Below, piece by piece: positions 10,401-20,300 of a stretch of 30,227 nucleotides of DNA. Each line of letters starts with the position of its first letter. The stretch's first letter is position 1. This DNA is from Gryganskiella cystojenkinii (taxonomy: Eukaryota > Mortierellomycota > Mortierellomycetes > Mortierellales > Mortierellaceae), in assembly GCA_015852425.1 (NCBI GenBank), contig JAAAIG010000404.1:2645-32871 (forward strand), in the 5' to 3' direction. The translations under genes were made by a program, and so were the position numbers. The notes beneath the pieces are model-generated. The model was not told where the DNA came from. It saw nothing but the letters and a program-made list of their open reading frames with translations, and did no database searches.

Positions 10401-10946
10401 CAGTCCCTCCAGGTCCTTTCCGAGACACGACAACAGGAACTGTCGACACAACTGAGGCGCAAGACAGATGCGTCGTTTGTGGAGGCGAAACGGTCGGTAG
10501 TCTCGACTCAGGCCAAGATCCCGCCTTGGGTCGGTGCCGCGTTGATCATCCTGGGCTGGAACGAGTTTATGGCGATCCTGATGAACCCGCTGTACCTATC
10601 GTTGACTATGATTTTAGGCGTACCGTTGGCGGTGCTGTGGTACCTGGACATGTTGACGCTGGTCCAGCGGGTTGCATGGAAGGCGTACGAACAGGCAGTT
10701 CAGGTGGGGACAGCGAAGATACGCAATGTTGTTCACCACCAACAGAATCACCCAGTCGCAGTTCCTGCAAGTAGGGGATCGTCATATCAGAGTCAAATCG
10801 AAGATGATAGCAGCAATGGCGACCGACATTTACTGCATCGACATTCCGCAAGATCGCTGAGCTCTCATGGAAGCGGTGGTCGCAAGGATGATGATGAGGG
10901 CGAACGATTGGAGTTGAGGGCATTTGAGGATAAGAAGAGTCAATAG
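7434..10946 (+). CDS. SEY1: Sey1/RHD3-type dynamin-like GTPase mediating ER membrane fusion (819 residues, 8 exons)
   Basis: Exons by splice signals, frame and family match: 7434-7552, 7882-7982, 8109-8427, 8607-8724, 8844-8962, 9065-9360, 9462-10204, 10302-10946. Together they total 2460 nt with no internal stop. Motifs of the Sey1/atlastin/RHD3 GTPase domain are all present: P-loop GSQSTGKS at about 67-74 (split by intron 2), the switch I region with RQQTTKGIW, the G3 motif [20 protein letters not shown] from residue 114, and the G4 Arg-Asp of VIRDHVG at 191-192. A helical middle domain follows. Two closely spaced membrane segments lie at about 680-725 ([20 protein letters not shown], then a second hairpin arm), with a short polar cytosolic tail. 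Length is normal for the family. The protein tethers and fuses ER tubules by homotypic GTP hydrolysis. The start ATG at 7434 gives a short Pro/Ser/His-rich leader before [11 protein letters not shown], the conserved opening of Sey1 proteins. Confidence 0.95.
7553..7881 (+). other. Probable GC-AG intron 1 of SEY1 (329 nt)
   Basis: Exon 1 ends ...AACTTTAG and is followed by GCAAGG. The acceptor is CTCAACCAG|TCAAGAGC. The join gives [20 protein letters not shown], which matches the expected spacing in Sey1 proteins. A GC donor with otherwise strong consensus (AG|GCAAGG) is the usual form of the rare GC-AG class. A GT donor six bases downstream (GG|GTTTTC at 7559) is also in frame and would insert two residues, but its consensus is poor. 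Confidence 0.65.
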
Positions 10947-11152
10947 TTTATTATGATTATTGTGGATGCGCTATCTCTCATTTTTGGGAGTGTATCGTAA
11001 AAACATTTCAGAAGCGATGCTTGTCGTGGATTGTCGGTTTCATCGATGTGTCTTTGTTGAGGGCTGTTGCCATAGGGATGCAGTGGTAGTGAATGGGAAG
11101 AAAAGGAATCGATTGCGAGGCTGCCCTGTGCGCATGACGCTCGCTGGTTTAG

Positions 11153-11160
11153 GCACGTGC
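11153..11160. promoter_or_regulatory. E-box-like palindrome GCACGTGC
   Basis: A CACGTG core with matching flanks lies 158 bp upstream of the ATG at 11318, in the 371 bp between SEY1 and the next gene. CACGTG is the core recognised by fungal bHLH factors such as Cbf1 and Pho4. Function here is inferred only from the motif. Confidence 0.35.
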
Positions 11161-11317
11161 ACCCCGGAAATCAAACGCCCCCATTTCGACTGCGTGCCAA
11201 CGGCCCTTTTTTTGAGCAATAGCATTCCGTTGAATCTTTCAATTCGCATGTCTTCATTTCCTTCATTCTCACATTATTATACATTCCTGATTCACTGCAG
11301 CTTTACCTTTCATTAAA

Positions 11318-12916
11318 ATGAACATGCAGGACAAGATCAGAAGAACCGGCGATCCTCTGGCCATACCTGAAATTCTGAGTGCAGTAGGAGTGTATTTGAG
11401 GCGCTCTGCCATTGTTACCAGCTGTCTCTGTGTCTCGAGGCATTGGCACCGTATCTTGATTCCCCTCGTTTGGGGCGACCTTTGTCTCTGGTTCGATCGT
11501 GACAACTCTACCGACAACGGGCCATCGCTTCTCAGCCTCCAAAAGCATGCGCCACTCGTCCAAAAACTTCGGATCTGGTACACCTTCTCGCTCGAGTTTC
11601 CCCACGGCGGCGAGGACAATCAGGGTCGCAATGACGATGGCGAGACTGGATTTGACGGTACTCTCTATTTTCCCAACCTCACCATGCTAGGCTTACAGCA
11701 ACTCCCTACGCACGACGAGATGCACGTGGAAGAATGCATTCATGTAAACGTATCTCTCTGCAAGTTTCTTCGACGGCACCAAGACACGCTCGAGAACGTG
11801 TCTTTGGAAAAGGAAGCGACCGTCGAGGTCTTGAGGGTCCTACAGGAGGGCTGTCAGAGATTGATCCAGCTCAGTCTACCTCACAAACTCAAAGTCAATG
11901 TCGAGGATCCAGGACCATGGATCGAACAATTTGAAAGGTTGTGGTCGCGCATAAGAGTCCTTTCTTTAATAGGGGTTGGAGGTCACAGCTCTTTGACCAG
12001 GATCCCTGCAACAAGTTTACAGTCTCTCAGTTGGAACAGTCAACAAGGTAACAGGATCGAGGAGCTTTTGTTACAACGCATTCACAAGTCCCTGTACCCG
12101 ATTCAACGCTGGATCGTCGAGCAGAGTCCGCGACTAGTGCGATTGGCTCTGTCGATCGAGTTGCAAGGCACTGGAGACGAGGATTTGAGACCGATGCTAG
12201 ATCTCGCGAAGATGATGCAATCCGGATGGTCCTGTCAAGAATTGGAAGAGCTGACGATCCCTTGTCTGAAGTTTCAAAATGAGGACTTTACGGTCCTAAT
12301 CAATTCGACAAGACGACCGTTGAAGAAACTGGATCTCTGGGGGTCAAATTTTGATCTGGTATCTTGGAGGTCTTTGCAACAACAAGCCACGGCAGTCAAA
12401 TCACCGTCTCATCTAGCTCAACTTCGAGTTCTGAACTTGAGGGACTGTGTGCACTTGCCAGGGTCAGCTATCCAAGAGATACTTTGTTGCATGCAAAACC
12501 TGGAGGATTTCAAGACCGAGGAGATCACTGATCAAGAGATCCTAAACGACAATCGACCCTGGGTCTGTCTTGGTCTTCGAACCTTGATGTTTCGAGTCAA
12601 GATCGTATCAGATTGGGAGACCTCCAACACCATGATCTCTGCAAGAATCTCAACATTGTCAAAGTTGAAGAGCCTGACAATCTTTCCACCCCGGGACGGA
12701 GAGGAGCACAATACATTCCGATTGTTGTTGCAGGGTGGGTTGGATCAGCTGAGGACGTTAACGCGTCTGGAGAGTGTGTTGGGACCGTTTATCGCGTTCG
12801 AGTTACTAGAGCCGGAGGCGCGATGGATCCTGGCGCACTGGCCACAACTGCTGCAACCTTCCAAATCGTATGTTTCAAGAGGGATCAACAAAAATAGGGA
12901 GATTGGAAAACAATAA
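11318..12916 (+). CDS. F-box/LRR-like protein (532 residues)
   Basis: Single-exon frame from an ATG with A-rich context (ATTAAAATGAAC) to TAA at 12914. The N-terminus (about residues 12-52: DPLAIPEILSAVGVYLRRSA, then LCVSRHWHRILIPLVWGDL) is the F-box-like pattern common in fungal leucine-rich-repeat proteins: a helix, a Cys/Trp-containing second helix, then LVW. The rest is a series of irregular leucine-rich segments, for example LEELTIPCLKFQNEDFTVL, LKKLDLWGSN and LRVLNLRDCVHLPGSAIQEI. Such proteins usually act as substrate receptors of SCF ubiquitin ligases; the F-box would bind Skp1. The substrate is unknown. A second in-frame Met at codon 3 is possible. The family is strongly expanded in Mortierella-like fungi (from memory, not checked here). 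Confidence 0.8.
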   Translation: MNMQDKIRRTGDPLAIPEILSAVGVYLRRSAIVTSCLCVSRHWHRILIPLVWGDLCLWFDRDNSTDNGPSLLSLQKHAPLVQKLRIWYTFSLEFPHGGEDNQGRNDDGETGFDGTLYFPNLTMLGLQQLPTHDEMHVEECIHVNVSLCKFLRRHQDTLENVSLEKEATVEVLRVLQEGCQRLIQLSLPHKLKVNVEDPGPWIEQFERLWSRIRVLSLIGVGGHSSLTRIPATSLQSLSWNSQQGNRIEELLLQRIHKSLYPIQRWIVEQSPRLVRLALSIELQGTGDEDLRPMLDLAKMMQSGWSCQELEELTIPCLKFQNEDFTVLINSTRRPLKKLDLWGSNFDLVSWRSLQQQATAVKSPSHLAQLRVLNLRDCVHLPGSAIQEILCCMQNLEDFKTEEITDQEILNDNRPWVCLGLRTLMFRVKIVSDWETSNTMISARISTLSKLKSLTIFPPRDGEEHNTFRLLLQGGLDQLRTLTRLESVLGPFIAFELLEPEARWILAHWPQLLQPSKSYVSRGINKNREIGKQ

Positions 12917-13415
12917 TTTTTTTCCACCGTAAAATTATACAATTGGGGGATGGAGGGTTTATATACAATACAGCGACAAAAATGGTGAGATCTAGAGCTA
13001 TCTGGAGCGGATTGATCGACTGTGGATCCATCGATACCTTCTATTACGTCCGAGTTAGTCGCGAAAGTTGAAAGTCCATGAGGATGGCTGTGCTTGGTTT
13101 TACCATGGTCGATGTTGGAGAGGTGATGTCCAGGTCCCGTCTCTTGCCCGCTCATATGGCCAAATGAATCATTTTAGAGAGCGAGAGGAAGCGTGCGCCG
13201 ACAATATTCACTGCCTTCGATCTAGTTGCCCTTGAACTGGTGACAAGCGGAATGATGAACAAGACTTTCGTCCTGGGCGATATTGGTCGTGAAACCTGCC
13301 ACCGAAGACAAATATCTTGGCCACCAAAAAACATTCTCCTTCGATTCGAAACAATCTTTACATGTTGTTCAATCGCCAGTTGATTAGGATCTCATACAAA
13401 GGGCCTCAAGTCCTG

Positions 13416-14326
13416 TCATTGATCTGGCAGCGCTTTCGACTTTCTGTAAGAAGGGTAGAGCCATGACAATGGCACCTTAGGGTTAGAGCTTTCCTGAACT
13501 TTGACCAGACGAATCTCCTTGATAGTCGTCTCGGCATCATGTTGGTCAAGATAGCCTTCAAGCTGCGATCCTCCGGCGGGGTCTGCTTCAACTTCTCTTC
13601 AATGGCTTCCATTTGTTTTATGCCAGCGGAGGGGCCCAGTCATGAACTTTGTAGACAGTTTCTTTTGGAAGTGGCTGCACACTATCAAGCGCTTGAACTT
13701 ACTTCATCTTCAATATACTGGAGTCCTCAAGAAGTTTCAGAAGATCTCGTCGTAGGAACATTTGATTGCCCATTGCTGTTTGGACGTTTCCTCGGACTGG
13801 TGGACCCTTGTCTGAATTCTTGAACATACAAATCCGCGCCTTGGAAAAATTAATTTCATGCTCCATGTAGAGGACTGTGTCTAGGTCGTTTGAACGTTTC
13901 TTTGCAGCGGTCAAACTCAGTCGAATCCTTAAAGATTGACATTCGTGCCTTGGCGTAGTTGAGTTCGTGTTCCATGTATACAACTGTGCCGAGATTGTAG
14001 GGGTCCTAGTTGATTGGGCGATCGAAATCTGCTTAACCCTCAATATCCATCCTGTGAACCAGTGATCGACCACGAAAGATGTCAATCATCAGCTGGTACT
14101 TATCGTATGTCCAATCGTTGATCATGTCTTCCTTACCCTCTTGCCCTTCTTGGTGTTGCGGCGGACAAAATCTTGATAGTTCGCCTCGAGGCGGGGATCT
14201 CTCTCTCTTTCTTTTTGACCTCATTCATCGAACTGTCCATGTTCGGTGGTGGCCAAAATCGAATCAGCCACGTTGAAGTCGATATTCATCGCCTTTTCTA
14301 GTTGATCCAAATAGTCGATCCTTTAG
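13416..14326 (-). pseudogene. Decayed protein-coding sequence with internal repeat, family unknown
   Basis: Read right to left, gene-like blocks occur in shifting frames, interrupted by stops. Near 14325 comes DYLDQLEKAMNIDFNVADSI, which runs to a stop after GQFDE and then charged sequence. Next is NDWTYDKYQLMIDIFRGRS, then TVVYMEHELNYAKARM around 13960-13990, then TVLYMEHEINFSKARI around 13845-13880. Last is a block beginning MEAIEEKLKQTPPEDRSLKA, followed after a frameshift by DAETTIKEIRLVKVQESSNP, with a stop at 13416. The two YMEHE segments are an internal repeat about 109 bp apart, no longer in the same frame. No start codon, splice set or family could be assigned. This is best read as the corpse of one gene, possibly continuous with the remnant at 14680-15295. 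Confidence 0.5.
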
Positions 14327-14501
14327 GTGTCATTCCGACTACCAAACAAACTGGAGGCGTGTTTAAAAAAAGAAAGAATAGTATTATCGACGAAGCCTTG
14401 GACGAAAAATTGTAACACACACAAGATAAAACTGAAACAAAATAAAAGCAATCTACCAGTTACAGCGAAGATGACTCGGAACAAGAGCTGATCTGGTGAG
14501 A

Positions 14502-14562
14502 TCTTCCATGTGTGAACGTCATACGATCAATTGTGAATCTCCCATGTGTGAATCTCATATGA
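14502..14562. repeat. Imperfect 36 bp-period direct repeat
   Basis: Two 25 bp copies (14502-14526 and 14538-14562) share 21 of 25 positions, with the core CCCATGTGTGAA or TCCATGTGTGAA followed by TCATA(C/T)GA. They lie in the gap between the two decayed coding segments. Confidence 0.5.
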
Positions 14563-14679
14563 GCATCGGTGCCATAGTCATAACAGGTGTTGACTCCGCA
14601 CCAAAAGCATGGCGTCGATCTCTAAGAGCCGGCATCTAGCAACTGCAGATGGTTCACTTGGTTGAACGTCGGCTTACCC

Positions 14680-15295
14680 AGGCAATAGCCCTGGTCTGCA
14701 ACAGTGATTTTGGCTGTTCCTCTCATAGTATAGATCCAAAACTACCTCGGTGTCAGAGTCGTCCCATAGTCGCATGTATGTTTCTGCCTCTGCTTTTTCT
14801 TATTGGTGGAGCAAAAAGTCCCGGAGGTCCAGCTCCTGATTGTCTTTTGATCGTTGAGGGGGTCAAAAACATCTAGATTGACTGAAATGCGGGCCAGGTG
14901 CGACAGATTCAGGGTCTCCTCTTACTGTCCTTGCTCCCACTTATGGAGCGAGGCGTAGATTGCCTCGACAAGTTGACCTGTCGAGAGTGCAATATCATCA
15001 ACATCCTTTTTCGAAGGATGACCATTCTTCTCAAGATACAGATCAAGGACCAAAGCGGTATCCCAGCAACCAGTGCAAACCCTTGTTTCAAAGATAAAAG
15101 ACAACTTGCACTTAACGTCGTTGCGCACTTGCTCACAGGAATCTCCATGGACATACTCGTGGCATCTTCAGCCATGGCTTCTCGGTGCAAGAGGTGCCGA
15201 AGGTTGAGTTGTGGGCACATGTTGGTTATTGTTGGTGGCGTTCCGCCAAACCGCAGCGTGTTTGGGGGACTTTTCCTTTTCGTAGCCTCTTAGCT
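14680..15295 (-). pseudogene. Decayed coding remnant with Cys-containing segment
   Basis: On the minus strand, an open stretch near 15290 begins EKEKSPKHAAVWRNATNNN. It runs to a stop near 15170 and continues in the same frame with CEQVRNDVKCKLSFIFETRV, then CTGCW, VLDLYLEKNGHPSKKDVDDI and SLHKWEQG, stopping near 14920. After further stops the frame yields MRLWDDSDTEVVLDLYYERN near 14760. Recurrence of VLDLYxEKN/ERN suggests an internal repeat. The Cys spacing (C..C before a CxxC) recalls the zinc-binding segment of some fungal F-box-associated proteins, but this is a guess. Stops in every reading and the lack of an ATG support a pseudogene. Confidence 0.4.
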
Positions 15296-15970
15296 CACGG
15301 CACCACTGAAGTTTAGACTGGAGAAAAAAGGATGCCTCGTTGGTGACAGATACCAGATATGTGTTTTGTGCAGGCAGGATAGGTAACGGAGAAATTACCC
15401 ATTCTCAAACCTTCGAAAAGGAAATATAACAAATAAGAAAGCGGCAAGAAAGTAAGCAAAAGAGATGATAAAGAGAAGAAAAAAGAAGAAAAAGTTGAGG
15501 AAATGGCAGGGAAAGCCGAGGTTGAGTATTACACCTGTAAAAGTCCAGAGCGCGGCTGCAAAAGAAAGTTGGTGAAGAGACTTTCAGAGCTGGTAAAGAG
15601 TAACTGAACAGAGAGACCGAGAATAGTGAGATCGTGGGATATGAAGTGAAGGCGAACAAATCGGTGGAGTTCGGGAGTGTAAGAGACGAAGGAAGAAGGA
15701 AGGAAGGAAGGAAGAGAAAAGAGGACAAGAGTGGCAAACGTCCTGAAATAAAAAAGATGGAAAGGAGAGACTGTTGGTCGTCATGTGTCCCCAGTTCGCA
15801 AATAAAAGAGGCTCTTCGTACGTTCTTTCTATGGGCGAGAAATGGGGATAGAGGAAAGTGTAATCGGAGTGGAATTAGTACAAGTCCACCATCGCGATTT
15901 ATTATTGGGACTATTATGCCTAGCACCGTAACTAGGAAACTGCAAGGAGACATGTAGTTATGGGCGAGTC
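15296..15970. other. Intergenic, purine-rich on the + strand
   Basis: About 675 bp with no convincing gene. It includes a GGAA microsatellite near 15697-15715. The long open frame on the minus strand here (about 15953-15405) is a pyrimidine-tract artefact rich in Ser, Leu and Phe. The region is downstream of the secreted-protein gene at 15971-16420. Confidence 0.5.
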
Positions 15971-16420
15971 TTACTGACTACCTGCTGCTTCAATCAATGC
16001 TTCTACTTCACTATTGAAATGCGAGTTGATATACTTTCTCGTCTGCGCTAACAACAAAAGAGCTTCATCTGTAGTTACATCTGCATCCTTGACATCTTGC
16101 GTGGTAATATCCAAGCGCTGATTAGGTGTTCCCTGGATTAACTCTTGTCGCTGCTTTGCATGCTCGTTGTTAATCTGCTTCAGTCGCTCTTTCTCGGCTA
16201 GAATGACATTCGAGTTTGCTTTGATTGTGCCATCCTTGTTTAAAATGCCACTATTAACTAGGCGGTTGAATGTCTTCCCGCCGATCTTGATATGGGATTC
16301 TGTAATTGGGTTGGTGGCCAACAGATTCTCTGGAATGCTGTTTTTTTTCATTGCTGAAACGAACACAGCACATATAACACCAAACAACAGCATAAACTTC
16401 ATCCCAATGAGAAAGCGCAT
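15971..16420 (-). CDS. Small predicted secreted protein (149 residues), family unknown
   Basis: The ATG at 16420 (CTCAACATGCGC) begins a 450 nt frame ending in TAA at 15971. Residues 1-23 (MRFLIGMKFMLLFGVICAVF, then VSA) are a clear signal peptide with a likely cut after VSA. The mature part of about 126 residues is polar, rich in Asn, Thr, Glu and Gln. It has IKIGGKTFNRLVNSGIL near the middle and a helical, charged segment (LAEKERLKQINNEHAKQRQE). There is no cysteine after the signal peptide and no recognisable domain. Codon use is more A/T-rich than in SEY1 or the CoA synthetase, which may mean a young or fast-evolving gene. The leader upstream contains TTGATTCTAG 11 nt before the ATG, a plausible acceptor of a 5' UTR intron whose donor could be AAG|GTAAGC at 16711. 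An extracellular role is inferred only from the signal peptide. Confidence 0.6.
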   Translation of the reverse strand: MRFLIGMKFMLLFGVICAVFVSAMKKNSIPENLLATNPITESHIKIGGKTFNRLVNSGILNKDGTIKANSNVILAEKERLKQINNEHAKQRQELIQGTPNQRLDITTQDVKDADVTTDEALLLLAQTRKYINSHFNSEVEALIEAAGSQ

Positions 16421-17334
16421 GTTGAGGAGCTCTAGAATCAACAATAAATATGGATGAGATTGATATCGTAGACAGACAAACCATCAGGCAGCACTCAAAT
16501 TCACGACAATTTCGTACTTTGCGGATAGATAGCAGAATAAGAGAAAAGACGGATGATATCCTTATACGAATTGACGCGGGTCTCTACTTCGTTAAAGTAC
16601 AGAACTGGAGTCCTTTATAGTTAGAAAAATGTGAACAAGAGACAGAGAAACAAAGCAGCCATGGTCACGCTTATAGAATAATAGTGAAAAAATAATGAGA
16701 AGATTGCTTACCTTAGTTTTTGGGGGAGAATGGCGAAGAAATTTGAGAAAGTCAACGAACATAGAAGGCGGAGTATTTATATCCAAGGAACAGATGATGA
16801 TTATCTGTTAACCAAAACGGCAGTTAACAAAAAGAGAGGAAACCGAAAAAAAGGCGAGCAAAAAAGAAATCAAGGGGAGGCTGAAAGGATCCAAGTTGGA
16901 AAAAGGTAAGGGGGAGCTAAAAGATCTAAGATGGAAGAAAGCAAGGGAGGACACCAGTGGCCAACATCAAAGAACAACACCGGCGGTCAATATCAACGGA
17001 CAGCACCGAATGATCCAGGGATTGGAAAATGCAAGAGACTGCTAGGAAAAGGAGGGTTGCTGAAAAGATCAAAGCCAAATAGAGAAAAAGAAAAAGATCG
17101 AAACCCCTTCAACTCCTCCGCTCTCGTTATATCACAAGTTTACTCTTATACACAAAACTGGCAATTATCTCTTTTGAGATGCATGATTTCTGCTGATGAG
17201 ATCAACAACAACAAGTGTCTGAGTCCACAAACTCCTCTTCATCATCATCTTCCGCGTCCTTCAATCGCACTAATAAAAAAAGGCACTTCTTTATCTACAA
17301 TAGCTGTCGAGTAAGCCATATTGATCCTTTCGAA
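16421..17334. other. Intergenic region between the secreted-protein gene and the CoA synthetase 3' end
   Basis: No convincing gene. It holds two candidate minus-strand TATA elements (near 16614-16620 and at 16774-16781), and a donor-like AAG|GTAAGC at 16711 that suits a spliced 5' leader of the secreted-protein gene. There are also loosely repeated purine-rich units around 16870-16955. Most of the rest is A/G-rich without pattern. Confidence 0.5.
16774..16781 (-). promoter_or_regulatory. TATA box candidate for the small secreted-protein gene
   Basis: TATAAATA on the minus strand, about 350 bp upstream of the ATG at 16420. It is followed by a leader containing a good splice donor (GTAAGC at 16711). 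The distance fits a promoter only if the leader is long or spliced; an alternative TATAAAG lies near 16614. Confidence 0.4.
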
Positions 17335-20300
17335 TCAAAGCTTAGCCTTAATAGTCTTGACGGTATCATCGACTTTACCTGCCTCGCCATCATTGCCGAC
17401 CAGGCCGAGCATCGTCATCGACTCTTGCAACTCGTCCAAGACTGTGACGTCCTCAATTGTCGCCGGGACGACCAACTGTTTGTTCTCGAGACTCTTGCCT
17501 GCGATGATATCCCGGATGGTTCTTCTCAGGATCTTTCCTGATCGTGTCTTGGGCAAACGACGGATAATATACGTATGCTGATAATTTGCGATCGCGCCCA
17601 GGTTTTGCCGAACCATTTGAGCGGTTTCCTTATTGATTGTCTCCTCATCCTGTGAAACACCAAACTTGAGAACAACCAGACCCACGGGGATTTGACCTTT
17701 CAACTTGTCCGACAGGGGGACAACACAACATTCCGAGATGGCAGGATGTTCTGCAAGGATCTGTTCAACGGATCCAGTCGAGAGTCGATGTCCCGCGACC
17801 TGCATAATATCGTCCGTTCGAGACATCACGTGAACGTATCCGTCATCGTCCACAATACCCGCATCGCCTGTGTCGAAATAACCGGGGAACCGAGACAAGT
17901 ACGATTTCTGGAATCCAGCAGCATTGTTCCAGAGACTGCTCAGGGCCGAGGGTGGTAATGGTAACTGGACGACAATGTTACCAAACGTCGACGGAGGTAA
18001 TTCCTTAGCCATGCCACCGGTCTCCTCGGGATTCGAAACGACCTTGATATTGTAACCGGGCAAGGCCATGCCAGCAGCACCTTGACGAATGGCGATGGGG
18101 TCGATACGGGTCCCGTTGTTGTCGTAAAGTCCCTGACATGCGCCAGTGATGGGCGATCCAGATTCTGTGGACCAGTAGTTATCGACAACGGGTTTGCCGC
18201 CAATCACGTGCCGGAAATGGGCAATCGTTCCTGTATCGGATCGTTCACCAGCAAGATAAAGACCTCTCAGGTTCGAGAGGTCGTAATTGCTGCTCAGCTG
18301 CGCATGGGGATCGACACGACGGATGGCACGCAGGGCGGTTGGGGCGGTGTACCAGGTACTGACTTTGTATTCTTCCAGGATCCTGAAGAACGCTCCTGCG
18401 TCGGGCGTACCTACGGGTTTCCCTTCGTAGAGAACAGTCGACATGCCGAGCAACAACGGACCATAACAGATAAATGAATGTCCGACAACCCAACCGACAT
18501 CACTGGCACAAAAGATGGTCTCGCCTGGTTTCGCTCCAAAGAGGGTCTGCATCGTTGCCAGCGTCTGAGTTGCATGTCCTCCATTGTCCCGAACGACGCC
18601 CTAAAGGAAACGATAAATTAGGTTTTTGTACCAGGCAAAAGTGCACAAAAAATAAAAAAAATAGAATTGTGAGCATCAAAAGTTGGGCTGAGCGTTTCTG
18701 GCTCCCACGGGCTGGGGGCGGTGATCAAGGACCCTGACCAGCTCAGCATGATGTTGTAAGCGCCGCTCTCATCTTTCCCGAGGTTTTTTTTAGACCACCC
18801 ACCTTGGGCAACCCAGTGGTACCAGAGGTGTACAAGATATACAGAGGGTGCTGAGATTCAACGGGGACACAGTCTTTGAACTGTTTGCCTGAAAGTTTGA
18901 TCCGTTGCATCTCATCATGCCAATCCAGATCGCCACGGGAGGGGTCCAAGACGGCACGGCCGGCATCCCGCTGGAAAATGATTCTGGAAGTCGGTTTGTG
19001 ATCACACATGTCAATTGCTTTATCCAGCATCTCTAAGAGTCAGGCATAAAAAATAAAATATTACAGGATGGTGCATTATTAATGGCTGGACAAGAAAGAA
19101 GACTGTTCGACATCCTTCTTTGACGCCGACGAAAGGCGATTGCCTTCTTTTTTCAGTTCAGAAGGGGCTTTGTTGGTACCTTTGTAAGGGACGATCTTGT
19201 TGACCTCGATACCACAGGAGCCCCCAATGATGATCTTAGGCTTGCTGTCGTTGATACGCTTCTGGATCTCCAAGGGTGCGAATCCTCCAAAGACAACCTA
19301 AAAAAAGAACGAGAACTTCGTTCAATAATGCCTCCTGTAACAAACAAGAATAAAACACGGGAAGTACGTATGTAATCATCAAGACTCACGCTATGAGTGA
19401 CTCCCAGACGGGCACAGGCAAGCATCGACACCAAAGCCTCAGGAACCATGGGCACTATTGACAGATGAAATAAGCACAAACAGCGTTAGTTTGAAATCGT
19501 AACTATGACGACTCTTTCGGCGGAGGCTCGAGGATCCAAGCTTCATCGCATTCCAATCGGTAGAAGAAGGGTGCGTGTTGCATACTGTAGATAAGAACCA
19601 TATCTCCCTTCTTGGCTCCATGGGAGGCTAAGACACCGGCACAGGTCTGGACCTGATCCAACAGTTCCTGGTACGTAATCTGTCTCTTCTCGTTGTTTAA
19701 CGGGGAATCATAATAGATAGCGACCTGTTTCCCACGACCGGACTTAACGTGACGATCGATCGCGTTAAAACAAGTGTTGAGTTTCCCGTCCTTGAACCAG
19801 GTATATCCGACGTTTCCGTTCGAGGGGGTGATGATTGAGGAGGGAGTGGAAGAGGAGGAAGAGAATGAGAGGACTTTGGAATAAGGGACATCCCAATGTA
19901 ATTGAGATGCAAAGTGACCCCAGTATGCCTGGGGGTCCTTGAGAGATGATTGTTGTAAATGAGCTTGGGCGTGCGTGTCCATGGAGGCCTGATGGGATTC
20001 AGTCGATGAGGAAGTCGGAGTGGAGATTGAGGCAAAGAGACGAGGAAGAGTGGAGAGATAAGGCGAAAAATGGGATGAATGAAAAGTTGGCTGGGTTAAA
20101 GCAATGAGGGATGTGGGAAATAAGTTGGTGGTAGCCTTTTTATGCAGCAGTGCCCTCTTTGATGTTGTGGCGGTGGTGGTGGTTGCCTCTGAAGAAAGCG
20201 AGGAAGAGAAACAAGACCGGCCAGCCGACAATGCTCCCTTTCTTGTGGAGAAAAGATATTCGAGAGCAGCTGGATTGTCTTTCTTGCTGACTGAGTTCGT

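Noticed and set aside
15405..15953. 182-codon open frame on the minus strand
   Set aside because: It is the complement of purine-rich intergenic DNA with GGAA repeats; the protein is monotonous Ser/Leu/Phe.
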